Shown in pieces: positions 1 to 7,083 of a stretch of DNA of 15,861 nt. The stretch lies in NCBI GenBank assembly GCA_903870185.1, contig CAIQCE010000224.1, positions 1 through 15,861 on the forward strand. Reading direction: 5' to 3'. Origin of the DNA: an uncultured Gammaproteobacteria bacterium. Its GTDB lineage: Bacteria; Pseudomonadota; Gammaproteobacteria; Coxiellales; Coxiellaceae. The notes under the pieces are model-generated. The model was given only the letters and a program-made list of their open reading frames with translations, had not been told where the DNA came from and ran no database searches. Positions within the stretch are counted from its first letter, which is position 1. Each line of letters opens with the position of its first letter. The translations under genes and the position numbers were made by a program.

Positions 1-175
1 GCCAACCACATCCTGATGTAAATTGATTAGAATCTCTAAACAACACCAACCCACATTGACGACAACAATAACTTCCTTTTTGTAGTTTTTCATAGTCATG
101 AGAAAAGGGATATTCAGTCCCTTTATCTCGAAGAATATGAAGAATTTCAGGCGTTAAAGAATGAGTTTTTATCAT
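1..175 (-). CDS. msrB: Peptide methionine-(R)-S-oxide reductase MsrB, N-terminal part
   Basis: Reading from the ATG at 175 down to the window edge gives 58 residues in an open frame. They match the start of the MsrB fold: a substrate-side stretch EYPFSHDY, then CRQCG (Cys38 and Cys41, the first half of the structural zinc site) and SGCGW (residues 54-58), the family signature. The frame leaves the window there, so the catalytic Cys and second zinc pair are not visible. MsrB reduces the R-sulfoxide of methionine in proteins using thioredoxin. The N-terminus shows no signal peptide, which fits a cytosolic enzyme. Its start codon shares one base with the stop of the avidin-like gene (TAATG), implying translational coupling. 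The family call is strong despite truncation. Confidence 0.9.
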   Translation of the reverse strand, partial: MIKTHSLTPEILHILRDKGTEYPFSHDYEKLQKGSYCCRQCGLVLFRDSNQFTSGCGW

Positions 176-600
176 TAAATTTTACTATACTGATCGGCTC
201 CCACAATATTAGCATTCCAACCAACATGAACAGGATCTGCAACTTGATTGGCATCCAACCATAATGTGCTTAACGCTGTTTTATCAGCATTTAAATTGCC
301 TGTCATAGAAACCACTTGCTTACAATGTGGGAAATTGATACTAAGAGCGACTACATTACCATTGTAGAATCCCACGATTGGCACAGGAACATTCATATCA
401 GTTTTGCAATTACCCACAGCTGTGGTAAATGTTCCACTCAAAGTGCCTGTTTCAGCTGATTGTGCATGCATGGTTAAATTTAAAACCGAACCCCGTTGAT
501 TTTTATACGCTACCGAAGCATCTTCTGCAGCATAAGATTGAACCTGGGCTACGCTCACACCTAAAATTAAAGACCATTTTGCGATTGAATTAAGTTTCAT
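175..600 (-). CDS. Secreted avidin/streptavidin-family protein
   Basis: A 141-residue protein with a signal peptide (Lys2, Lys8, hydrophobic core about 9-19, likely cut after SYA near residue 24). The mature part aligns by eye with streptavidin and rhizavidin: YKNQRGS (32-38), GTFTTAVGN (56-64), the GNL turn (101-103), LSTLWLD (110-116) and VGWNANIVGAD (126-136). Biotin-site residues apparently kept (streptavidin numbering in brackets) are Asn34 (N23), Ser38 (S27), Asn64 (N49), Trp114 (W108), Trp128 (W120) and Asp136 (D128). Tyr43 becomes Phe58, Trp79 becomes Phe90, and the segment holding S88/T90/W92 becomes Gln95/Val97/Met99. Cys65 and Cys93 sit where dimeric avidins such as rhizavidin have a loop disulfide. 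A good ribosome site (AGGGGA) precedes the ATG. The family is confident; tight biotin binding is not. Confidence 0.85.
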   Translation of the reverse strand: MKLNSIAKWSLILGVSVAQVQSYAAEDASVAYKNQRGSVLNLTMHAQSAETGTLSGTFTTAVGNCKTDMNVPVPIVGFYNGNVVALSINFPHCKQVVSMTGNLNADKTALSTLWLDANQVADPVHVGWNANIVGADQYSKI

Positions 601-620
601 TTGTTTCCCCTTTTTTATAT

Positions 621-1106
621 TTAAAATTTTTCCAAATACTTGGCTACTAACTCAATTTGATTTTCATTAAATACTCGAACACCATTTTGCTCTAACAAAG
701 CCGCCGTCACACCTTGGCCTTCTATGAGTTGCCGACTAAAACCACCATCATAAATGGCTATATTACCACAAGAGGGGCTATTGGCTTTTAATATGGCCAT
801 TTTAATTTGATTTTTCTTCGCCAACTCCAGCGCTATTTCAGCGCCTTTAAGAAAGGGATCTGTCACATCTGCATGGTGAGTTTTAACTTTGCCCAATCCT
901 TTTAAAACTGCAACTCCGCCACCCACCCCTACAATTTCTGCAGGATCTCGTGGAGTCCCTAAACCCCCAGCCACTTCTGGACATATAAAAACCAATCGCC
1001 CTTCATCCCGCCATTTCAGAATATAGGGGTGATCGCACCATTTAGCCTCACCATCGTAGCGAACTTTCTCACCCATTAAGCAACGACTAATTAATATTTT
1101 TTCCAT
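621..1106 (-). CDS. DUF523 / TudS-type [4Fe-4S] thiouracil desulfidase family protein
   Basis: The 161-residue protein carries the DUF523 hallmarks: SRCLMGEKVRYDG (7-19), ICPEVAGGLGTPR (41-53) and SPSCG (110-114). In TudS enzymes of this family three cysteines, here Cys9, Cys42 and Cys113, hold a [4Fe-4S] cluster that removes sulfur from thiolated uracil. The exact substrate here is inferred from family. I start at the ATG at 1106, whose product begins MEKILIS as usual and which has GGA about 10 bases upstream. A TTG five codons further upstream is open but less convincing. No signal peptide; cytosolic. Only 20 bases separate its stop from the avidin-like gene, so the two and msrB are likely co-transcribed. 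It lies just downstream of the thi operon. Confidence 0.85.
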   Translation of the reverse strand: MEKILISRCLMGEKVRYDGEAKWCDHPYILKWRDEGRLVFICPEVAGGLGTPRDPAEIVGVGGGVAVLKGLGKVKTHHADVTDPFLKGAEIALELAKKNQIKMAILKANSPSCGNIAIYDGGFSRQLIEGQGVTAALLEQNGVRVFNENQIELVAKYLEKF

Positions 1107-1131
1107 TGTAGATGATTCCAATTATTGAAAT

Positions 1132-1167
1132 TTTTATAAGTATATCGATAAAGATTAATAGAAACCA
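1132..1167 (-). promoter_or_regulatory. Possible sigma70 promoter for the DUF523-avidin-msrB unit
   Basis: On the minus strand a good -10 hexamer TATACT lies at 1139-1144, with a weak -35 candidate TGGTTT at 1162-1167 (17-base spacer). The predicted start of transcription, near 1132, would give a leader of about 26 bases before the ATG at 1106. The -35 match is poor, so transcription from the upstream thi operon remains an alternative. Confidence 0.35.
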
Positions 1168-1259
1168 TCCGTTATTATTTCTGGATGTCCCAATCAAGCT
1201 GGGAAAGGATGAGATAGAAAAAATGGGAATTAATGAAAATGAGGTCGAAAATTTTAACT

Positions 1260-2357
1260 TCACCCTCCATTCTTCCACGCCTCAACCCCTCCTTCCAACA
1301 TCTGGACAGAAGTAAAATGAGCCTTCATCAAGATCTGAGCTGCTTTAAGGCTTCTATTGCCTAAACGACAGTAAACGACAATGGTTTGATTGGAATCAAG
1401 TTCCTTTAAACGGTTGGGAAGTTCTTTCAACGGAATCCAAGTTCCACCTAAATTAAATTCTTGATGCTCTTCTAGAGTTCTCACATCGAGAAGCACGCAA
1501 TCTGATGAGCGATCTAACCAGGCTTTAAGTTCTTGCACTGAAATCATTTTTGGCTTAAGTTCTTGTTCGGAACAGCAGAAATATTGCTTAAATAACTCTT
1601 CTGCTGATTTCTCCTGACTGCAGATTTCACAATCAGTATTTTGAGAAAATTGAAACTCTCGAAATGAAAATTCTAAAGCATCGATGACTAAGAATCGCCC
1701 TACTAATAAATCACCAATTCCTAAGAAATATTTCAACACCTCAGTAGCTTGAAGCGTCCCTAATAACCCTGGCAATACACCTAGAACCCCTTCTTCTTCA
1801 CAGCTGGAAATTAAATGAGATTCAGGGGGTGCGGGGAAAAGACAACGATAACAAGGTCCCTCTTGCCCTGAATAAAATGCAAGCTGCCCTTTAAATTGTG
1901 AAATACTGGCTGAAACAAAAGGTTTTTTCAGATTAAAGCAAAGATCATTAATCAAATACCGAGTGGTGAAATTATCCGAACAGTCGGCAACAATATCATA
2001 TTGCTGAATCAATTCAGAGCCATTTTCCAGTGTGAATCGATCAGTATAAATATTTAATTCTATATCGGGATTTAAAGCTTTCAATTTTTCAGAAGCCACT
2101 TCAGCTTTCAATGAACCCAGCTGATGCACATCGTATAAAATTTGTCGTTGTAAATTGGATAACTCGATTCGATCATCATCGATGATTCCGATAGTGCCAA
2201 CACCTGCTGCCGCTAAATACAATAATAAAGGTGAACCTAATCCACCAGCCCCTACGCATAAGACTCGAGCCGATTTTAATTTTTCCTGGCCTTCGATTCC
2301 AATTTCTTTTAATTTTAAATGCTGACTATAGCGCTTGAGCTCTTGTGAATTCATCAT
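1260..2357 (-). CDS. thiF: ThiF/MoeB-type ThiS adenylyltransferase fused to a C-terminal rhodanese domain
   Basis: This 365-residue E1-like enzyme adenylates the C-terminal Gly of ThiS so that sulfur can be attached. Visible parts: ATP loop GAGGLGSP (36-43), Arg71 and Gln72 of the NLQRQ segment, catalytic Asp128 in CSDNF, a zinc site Cys169/Cys172 with Cys243/Cys246, and Cys186 in SSCEEEGVLGVLPG, the E1 cysteine position. Residues about 273-365 form a rhodanese domain with active-site Cys330 in VVYCRLGNRS. E. coli ThiF is about 250 residues and lacks this domain (there ThiI carries it). The fusion resembles MoeZ/MoeBR and eukaryotic Uba4, and could in principle also serve MoaD-type carriers. 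It is last in the operon and its ATG overlaps the thiE stop by four bases (ATGA). Confidence 0.93.
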   Translation of the reverse strand: MMNSQELKRYSQHLKLKEIGIEGQEKLKSARVLCVGAGGLGSPLLLYLAAAGVGTIGIIDDDRIELSNLQRQILYDVHQLGSLKAEVASEKLKALNPDIELNIYTDRFTLENGSELIQQYDIVADCSDNFTTRYLINDLCFNLKKPFVSASISQFKGQLAFYSGQEGPCYRCLFPAPPESHLISSCEEEGVLGVLPGLLGTLQATEVLKYFLGIGDLLVGRFLVIDALEFSFREFQFSQNTDCEICSQEKSAEELFKQYFCCSEQELKPKMISVQELKAWLDRSSDCVLLDVRTLEEHQEFNLGGTWIPLKELPNRLKELDSNQTIVVYCRLGNRSLKAAQILMKAHFTSVQMLEGGVEAWKNGG

Positions 2358-2989
2358 CGTTGATAATCTCCGACTGCCTTCACTAAAAACTGAGTAAGCG
2401 CGATAGGATCCTCTGCCTCTTTGATCGCAGCAATCATCGCGATTCCACTGACCCCTGTAGCCAATACATCCTTTAATCGCTCCTTATTAATACCCCCAAT
2501 TGCCACTATGGGATAAGGTAATTGTCGCACCCAATAATTTATTTTTTCAAGTCCTTGAGGCTCAAAAGTCATGTCTTTAGTTTGAGTCAAAAATATAGGA
2601 CCAAATGCAAGATAAGAAGGCTCAAATCTTAAAACTCGCTCAATTTCAGCGGGAGAATGTGTACTGACCCCTAGCCGCAAATTGGCTTCATGAATTTTTT
2701 TGAGATCAGCTTTATCTAAATCTTCTTGGCCTAAGTGAACACCATAAGCCCCATATTTTATGGCAAACTCCCAATAATCATTGATAAATAATCGGGCTTG
2801 GTATTGCTTCGCTAATTCCACACTTTTTTGGATGATGGTTTCAAGTTCTGGCAGGGATTTATTTTTAATTCTGAGTTGTATAGTGCTCACACCTAATGGC
2901 AATAATTTCCCTATCCAATCGATGCTATCCACTAAAGGATACAATCCCAAAGGAGTAGAACCACAATCTAAAAATTTGAGGCCCATCAT
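2354..2989 (-). CDS. thiE: Thiamin-phosphate synthase ThiE
   Basis: The 211-residue TIM-barrel enzyme condenses HMP-pyrophosphate with the thiazole phosphate carboxylate to give thiamin phosphate in the cytosol. Characteristic stretches are QLRIKNK (38-44, diphosphate-binding region), FINDYW (68-73), YGVHLGQEDL (82-91, Mg/diphosphate side), LGVSTH (106-111), FGPIFLTQTK (129-138) and VAIGGI (162-167). Length is normal for a single-domain ThiE; no ThiD (HMP-phosphate kinase) domain is fused, unlike the ThiDE fusions of some bacteria. Two adjacent Met codons open the frame; I take the outer one at 2989, which shares one base with the thiG stop (TAATG), so translation is probably coupled. Confidence 0.95.
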   Translation of the reverse strand: MMGLKFLDCGSTPLGLYPLVDSIDWIGKLLPLGVSTIQLRIKNKSLPELETIIQKSVELAKQYQARLFINDYWEFAIKYGAYGVHLGQEDLDKADLKKIHEANLRLGVSTHSPAEIERVLRFEPSYLAFGPIFLTQTKDMTFEPQGLEKINYWVRQLPYPIVAIGGINKERLKDVLATGVSGIAMIAAIKEAEDPIALTQFLVKAVGDYQR

Positions 2990-3771
2990 TAAGTCTCGTT
3001 GTGCCAGAATAAAGTATCCATCAAAGGGGTGCTAGCTTGAGCCATATTTCGCTCGGGAATCATGCCCGCTTCATAAGCGGCACGACCGGCATTTACAGCA
3101 TCTTTAAATGCACCTGCCATCAACACAGGATCATTCGAGAGTGAAACAGCCGAGTTTAGCAAAACTCCATCAAACCCTAATTCTAATGCTTGAACAGCAT
3201 GTGAAGGCTTTCCAATGCCTGCATCGACAATCAGATTTAATTTTGGGAATCGATCACGCAATATACTTAAAGCATAGGGATTGAGTAATCCTCGCCCCGA
3301 TCCAATCGGTGAACCCCAGGGCATTAAGATTTGGCAACCTAGATCGACCAATCGCTGACACAAAATCAAATCATCGGTGCAATAAGGGAAAACTTCAAAA
3401 CCTTCTTTAATTAAAATTTCAGTCGCTTTTACTAATTCAAAGGGATCGGGCTGCAAAGTATATTCATCACCTATGACTTCCAATTTAATCCAATTGGTAT
3501 TGAAGAGTTCTCGAGCCATCTTTGCCGTAGTAACGGCTTCTTTCGCATTTTTACAGCCTGCCGTATTCGGCAATAAATGGGCTTTAGTTTCTTTAATCAA
3601 CTTCCAAAATACTTCACTATTTTGTGCACCCGCCGTTTGTCGTTTGAGTGACACCGTAATCACTTCAGCGCCCGAATTCTGAATCGATTTTTCCAAACAA
3701 TCCATTGAGGGGTATTGAGCTGTTCCTAAAAGCAAACGACTCGATATATTTTTATCTGCAAGATTCCACAT
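2989..3771 (-). CDS. thiG: Thiazole synthase ThiG
   Basis: The 260-residue TIM-barrel protein makes the thiazole phosphate moiety of thiamin from 1-deoxyxylulose 5-phosphate, dehydroglycine (from ThiO) and sulfur delivered on ThiS thiocarboxylate. Residue Lys96 in WIKLEVIGD is the Schiff-base lysine, followed by Glu98. LPNTAGC (67-73), the phosphate loop GSPIGSGRG (153-161) and DAGIG (183-187, catalytic Asp183) are all present. Length and motif spacing match bacterial ThiG, so the enzyme looks intact. Only one base separates it from the thiS stop codon, and its own stop overlaps the thiE start, placing enzyme and sulfur carrier in a tightly coupled unit. Confidence 0.97.
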   Translation of the reverse strand: MWNLADKNISSRLLLGTAQYPSMDCLEKSIQNSGAEVITVSLKRQTAGAQNSEVFWKLIKETKAHLLPNTAGCKNAKEAVTTAKMARELFNTNWIKLEVIGDEYTLQPDPFELVKATEILIKEGFEVFPYCTDDLILCQRLVDLGCQILMPWGSPIGSGRGLLNPYALSILRDRFPKLNLIVDAGIGKPSHAVQALELGFDGVLLNSAVSLSNDPVLMAGAFKDAVNAGRAAYEAGMIPERNMAQASTPLMDTLFWHNET

Positions 3772-3772
3772 A

Positions 3773-3976
3773 CTAACCTCCCTGCATGGGCAATACGATT
3801 TCTATAGAATCGTTTTCATTTAAATGAGTGGTTTCATATTGAGCGCGAGGTAGAAATTCTTGATTGATCGCAACCGCAAAATGAGTTTCAGTATACCCTT
3901 GAGCCTTTAATAACTCCGCCAAAGTAATCTCATTTTCAATATTCAGTGTTTGATGATTGAATTTAATGGACTTCAT
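3773..3976 (-). CDS. thiS: Sulfur carrier protein ThiS
   Basis: A 67-residue ubiquitin-like protein ending in LPMQGG. The terminal Gly-Gly is the feature that ThiF adenylates and converts to the thiocarboxylate which donates sulfur to ThiG. Other family traits are the short ThiS fold with the TLAELLKAQGY helix (18-28), AVAINQEFLPR (34-44) and NENDSIEIVLPMQGG at the end. Its start overlaps the 3' end of thiO by 14 bases and its stop is one base before thiG. No extra domain is fused. Confidence 0.95.
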   Translation of the reverse strand: MKSIKFNHQTLNIENEITLAELLKAQGYTETHFAVAINQEFLPRAQYETTHLNENDSIEIVLPMQGG

Positions 3977-5042
3977 CGATCGATTCCCAAAGTTGTGGAT
4001 AGTGAATCGAAGCCGCTCCTGTCTCTAGATAATGCCTTAATTCATTAGCCAAGGCCGGTGCAATTAAAAATCCATGCCGATACAAACCATTCACGGCAAT
4101 CAATCCAGGCCTGTATTTAATTTTTGGCAAATGATTTTTCAGCGTGGGCCGACAATGTGTCATCGTTTTAATAATTCTCGCTTCAGAAAACCCTGGGTGA
4201 CAATAAAACGCAGCAGATAAAAGCTCTAAAGCAGTTCTCACTGAAATAGGACCTTGATCCTCTGACTCAATTTCACTCGCCCCAATAATATAAATGTGAT
4301 CAGGCCTTGGCACGATATAAAGGCTGTATCGAGGATGCAGCAAACGCACCAAATGCTCGATCTTAACTTCAGGGGCCTTCACCCAAATTAATTCTCCTCG
4401 AACTCCACGGAGTTCATTGAAAATAGATTTGGCCCCAAGCCCTCGACAATCAATCACCCAATCAAAATTTTCAGTCGAATTTTCTGTCATGATTTGATGA
4501 GGCTTAACTTCTTTTACCAACGTTTTAAAACACAATCGAACGGAGAGCTTTCTCAAATCATCGATCAAAACTTTAATCAATGCTTGATTATCAATCTGGC
4601 CTTCTTCAGGAAAATAATAGGCTTCATTGAATTTTTCCAACTCAGGCTCGAGTGTTTGTAAAGCAGCAGAATTCAATTTTTCACAATGAAGTCGATCTAC
4701 ACTCCTATGTAAAAGCGTATTCATAAATCGATCAAGCTCCGTCTTATCTTGTGGATGAGCAACCAATAAAGCGCCCTTTCTCCTGAAATAGACTTCAGTC
4801 GATATTCCCTCAATGATCTTGGGCCAAAGCGAGTTTAAACTTTCACAACCCAATTCATAAATTAGTTTTTCAGATTTTTCCAATTCGATGCTAGCAGTCA
4901 ACATCCCTGCCGCAGCCATACTACAATTATTCAAATCATCTTCAGAATTTTTTTCAAATAGAGTGAGATCATGGCCCGCATTAACCAATGCTAATGCAGT
5001 CAATTGCCCCATGATCCCTGCGCCTACGATTGCTATTTTCAT
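3963..5042 (-). CDS. thiO: FAD-dependent glycine oxidase ThiO
   Basis: The 359-residue flavoenzyme of the D-amino-acid oxidase family oxidises glycine to dehydroglycine for thiazole synthesis, the aerobic alternative to ThiH. The N-terminus is a dinucleotide-binding beta-alpha-beta unit, MKIAIVGAGIMG (1-12), with an acidic end of the second strand (FEKN). MAAAGML (42-48) matches the family's flavin contact region, and YRHGFLIAPALA (321-332) contains Arg322, which corresponds to the substrate-carboxylate arginine. I start at 5042: this ATG overlaps the thiC stop as ATGA and begins directly with the FAD motif. A longer open frame to 5099 would add 19 residues unlike the family. Confidence 0.93.
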   Translation of the reverse strand: MKIAIVGAGIMGQLTALALVNAGHDLTLFEKNSEDDLNNCSMAAAGMLTASIELEKSEKLIYELGCESLNSLWPKIIEGISTEVYFRRKGALLVAHPQDKTELDRFMNTLLHRSVDRLHCEKLNSAALQTLEPELEKFNEAYYFPEEGQIDNQALIKVLIDDLRKLSVRLCFKTLVKEVKPHQIMTENSTENFDWVIDCRGLGAKSIFNELRGVRGELIWVKAPEVKIEHLVRLLHPRYSLYIVPRPDHIYIIGASEIESEDQGPISVRTALELLSAAFYCHPGFSEARIIKTMTHCRPTLKNHLPKIKYRPGLIAVNGLYRHGFLIAPALANELRHYLETGAASIHYPQLWESIDEVH

Positions 5043-6778
5043 GCGGGACTCAGCTCTTTTGCCTCCTTGCGAATTTCTTGAGAAATTTGCATGGAGCAAA
5101 ACTTAGGACCACACATCGAACAAAAATGAGCTTCTTTTGCAGACTCTTGTGGCAAAGTTTCATCATGGAATGATCGAGCCGTATCGGGATCTAATGATAA
5201 ATTAAATTGGTCTTCCCACCGAAACTCAAAACGAGCATCTGAGAGTGCATCATCTCGATATCGAGCACTTGGATGTCCCTTTGCAATATCAGCAGCATGA
5301 GCTGCAATTTTATAAGCAATAATCCCCTGTTTCACATCCTCTCGATTCGGCAAACCTAAATGTTCCTTAGGGGTTACATAACACAACAAGGCACAGCCAT
5401 ACCAACCAATCATCGCAGCTCCAATTGCACTGGTTATATGATCGTAACCGGGTGCAATATCAGTGGTCAAAGGACCCAAGGTATAGAAAGGTGCTTCTGC
5501 ACACTCTTCCAACTGCTTATCCATATTTTCTTTGATGAGATGCATCGGAATATGTCCAGGACCTTCAACCATCACTTGTACATCATACTTCCACGCAATA
5601 TGAGTTAACTCACCCAAAGTTTTTAATTCAGCAAATTGAGCCGCATCATTTGCATCCGCTATAGAGCCTGGACGCAATCCATCTCCCAGTGAAAAACTGA
5701 CATCATAGGCACTCATGATTTCACAGATTTCTGCAAAATTCGTATAAAGGAAATTTTCTTGGTGATGAGATAAACACCATTTTGCCATGATTGATCCACC
5801 TCGAGACACAATACCTGTCACTCGTGAAGAGGTCAGTTGGATATAGCGTAATAATACTCCCGCATGAATCGTAAAATAATCCACACCCTGCTCGGCTTGC
5901 TCAATCAAAGTATCTCTGAATATTTCCCAAGTTAAATCCTCAGCTATACCACCCACTTTCTCCAAGGCTTGGTAGATAGGAACAGTTCCAATGGGAACAG
6001 AGGAATTTCTAACAATATAATCTCGAGTATTATGAATATTTTTCCCGGTGGAAAGATCCATCAAAGTATCCGCACCCCAACGAGTCGACCACACTAATTT
6101 CTCCACTTCCTCTTCGATGGAAGAGCTCACGGGTGAATTACCAATATTGGCATTGATTTTCGTTAAAAAATTTCGGCCGATAATCATTGGCTCTAATTCT
6201 AAATGATTTATATTGGCGGGAATAATCGCACGACCACGAGCGATTTCAGATCGCACAAATTCAGGTGTAATTTCCTTAGGAATATGAGATCCAAAATAGG
6301 AACCCCTCAAACGATTTTCTCTTTCTTCATTTAAAATCATTTTCTGGCGTTGATTTTCTCGAATCGCCACAAACTCCATTTCAGGTGTAATGATATTCTG
6401 TCTTGCATAATGTAACTGTGTGACTCGAGCACCGGGTTTAGCTCGACGAGGCTGACGCTGTAATTTGGCTTCATAACTCAATAATGATTTTTCATGATCT
6501 GAGTAACCATTGTCTTCTGGTTTAATAGCCCTGCCTTCATAAGCCTCTGTATCTTGACGTGCTTCAATGTAATGACTTCGAATATCAGGAATACCCTGAT
6601 TAATATCGATAGAAACCGTGGAATCCGTGTAAGGGCCCGAGGTGTCGTAAACCAATAGAGATTTTCCGTTCGTAAGTGAAATCTCACGAAAAGGCACTTG
6701 AAGCTTAAAATTTTCCGTGCTGATATAGCACTTTTGGGATCCAGACAAAGGATGCCGCAACTCATGATCGATTTTCAT
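5039..6778 (-). CDS. thiC: Phosphomethylpyrimidine synthase ThiC
   Basis: The 579-residue radical-SAM-type enzyme converts aminoimidazole ribotide to hydroxymethylpyrimidine phosphate. The C-terminal cluster motif is intact: Cys553, Cys556 and Cys561 in CSMCGPKFC bind the [4Fe-4S] cluster. Highly conserved blocks are present: NANIGNSP, WGADTLMDLSTGKNIH, NSSVPIGTVPIYQAL, VSRGGSIMAKW, SLGDGLRPGS, MVEGPGHIPMH and GPLTTDIAPGYDH. It is somewhat shorter than E. coli ThiC (631 residues), mainly at the termini, with no core gap seen. The start at 6778 has GGAG seven bases upstream (6784-6787). It is first in the operon, and a TPP riboswitch lies in its leader, so expression is expected to fall when TPP is plentiful. 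Confidence 0.97.
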   Translation of the reverse strand: MKIDHELRHPLSGSQKCYISTENFKLQVPFREISLTNGKSLLVYDTSGPYTDSTVSIDINQGIPDIRSHYIEARQDTEAYEGRAIKPEDNGYSDHEKSLLSYEAKLQRQPRRAKPGARVTQLHYARQNIITPEMEFVAIRENQRQKMILNEERENRLRGSYFGSHIPKEITPEFVRSEIARGRAIIPANINHLELEPMIIGRNFLTKINANIGNSPVSSSIEEEVEKLVWSTRWGADTLMDLSTGKNIHNTRDYIVRNSSVPIGTVPIYQALEKVGGIAEDLTWEIFRDTLIEQAEQGVDYFTIHAGVLLRYIQLTSSRVTGIVSRGGSIMAKWCLSHHQENFLYTNFAEICEIMSAYDVSFSLGDGLRPGSIADANDAAQFAELKTLGELTHIAWKYDVQVMVEGPGHIPMHLIKENMDKQLEECAEAPFYTLGPLTTDIAPGYDHITSAIGAAMIGWYGCALLCYVTPKEHLGLPNREDVKQGIIAYKIAAHAADIAKGHPSARYRDDALSDARFEFRWEDQFNLSLDPDTARSFHDETLPQESAKEAHFCSMCGPKFCSMQISQEIRKEAKELSPA

Positions 6779-6783
6779 AATAA

Positions 6784-6805
6784 CTCCATTGATGAGAAAA
6801 TGGGG
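6784..6805 (-). promoter_or_regulatory. Candidate Shine-Dalgarno sequestering hairpin of thiC
   Basis: In the RNA sense, CCAU (6800-6803) can pair with AUGG (6786-6789), which overlaps the thiC ribosome site GGAG (6784-6787). An outer C-G pair across one mismatch extends the stem. This would hide the ribosome site and act as the off state of the riboswitch. There is no U-run after a strong hairpin, so control of translation seems likelier than of termination. The pairing is my own by-eye fold. Confidence 0.4.
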
Positions 6806-6841
6806 TGAAAACCGGCAGGGTGAAATGAATCTTTCGACTTA

Positions 6842-6919
6842 CTCACTTCCCTACGCAGGTCTTAACCTATTCAGGTTCAAAGGGTAACTATCTCAGCCAA
6901 ATTAGGCGCCCCTAGTGAA
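6842..6919 (-). ncRNA. TPP riboswitch (THI box) in the thiC leader
   Basis: The RNA-sense strand shows the conserved TPP aptamer. It starts ACUAGGGG (6909-6916), contains CUGAGA (6891-6896), continues ACCCUUUGAACCUGA, and ends GCGUAGGGAAGU. The closing stem P1 pairs UUCACU (6914-6919) with AGUGAG (6842-6847), six pairs including one G-U. The pyrimidine-sensing CUGAGA bulge and the diphosphate-sensing helix with ACCC/AGGGA are both intact. It lies 64 bases before the thiC ATG, the usual place for control of a thi operon. A possible -10 hexamer TATGAT at 6931-6936 would start transcription just before P1, but I see no good -35. Confidence 0.96.
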
Positions 6920-6936
6920 GCTGGGATTAAATCATA

Positions 6937-7083
6937 AAATCAGAAATTCGTCTATGTTTGAAACAGGCGGTCGGGGTAGTTTAGTACTAGCACACTTAAA
7001 TAAATTTCTAGATTTCGCAAGATAAAAGGCCTAAGATTTGCACACTTTAGCCCAACCCACCCCTACTTATCGGTTGAATTCCT
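6937..7083. other. Divergent intergenic region between thiC and the YcaO gene
   Basis: This stretch must hold promoters for both directions. No clear sigma70 pair stands out for the plus strand. An 8-base direct repeat GCACACTT occurs at 6990-6997 and 7040-7047, 50 bases apart, each next to a CTAG or CTAA/TTAG pair. It could be an operator or chance. The last 30 bases before the YcaO ATG are C-rich and carry no recognisable Shine-Dalgarno. Confidence 0.3.

Noticed and set aside
1112..1315. Plus-strand open frame of 67 codons between thiF and the desulfidase gene
   Set aside because: It overlaps the thiF 3' end in antisense, has no ribosome site and no recognisable family; AT-rich chance frame.
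5043..5099. A 19-residue longer N-terminus for ThiO
   Set aside because: The extension is inside thiC, is unlike ThiO, and the ATG at 5042 gives both the FAD motif at the start and a typical ATGA overlap.
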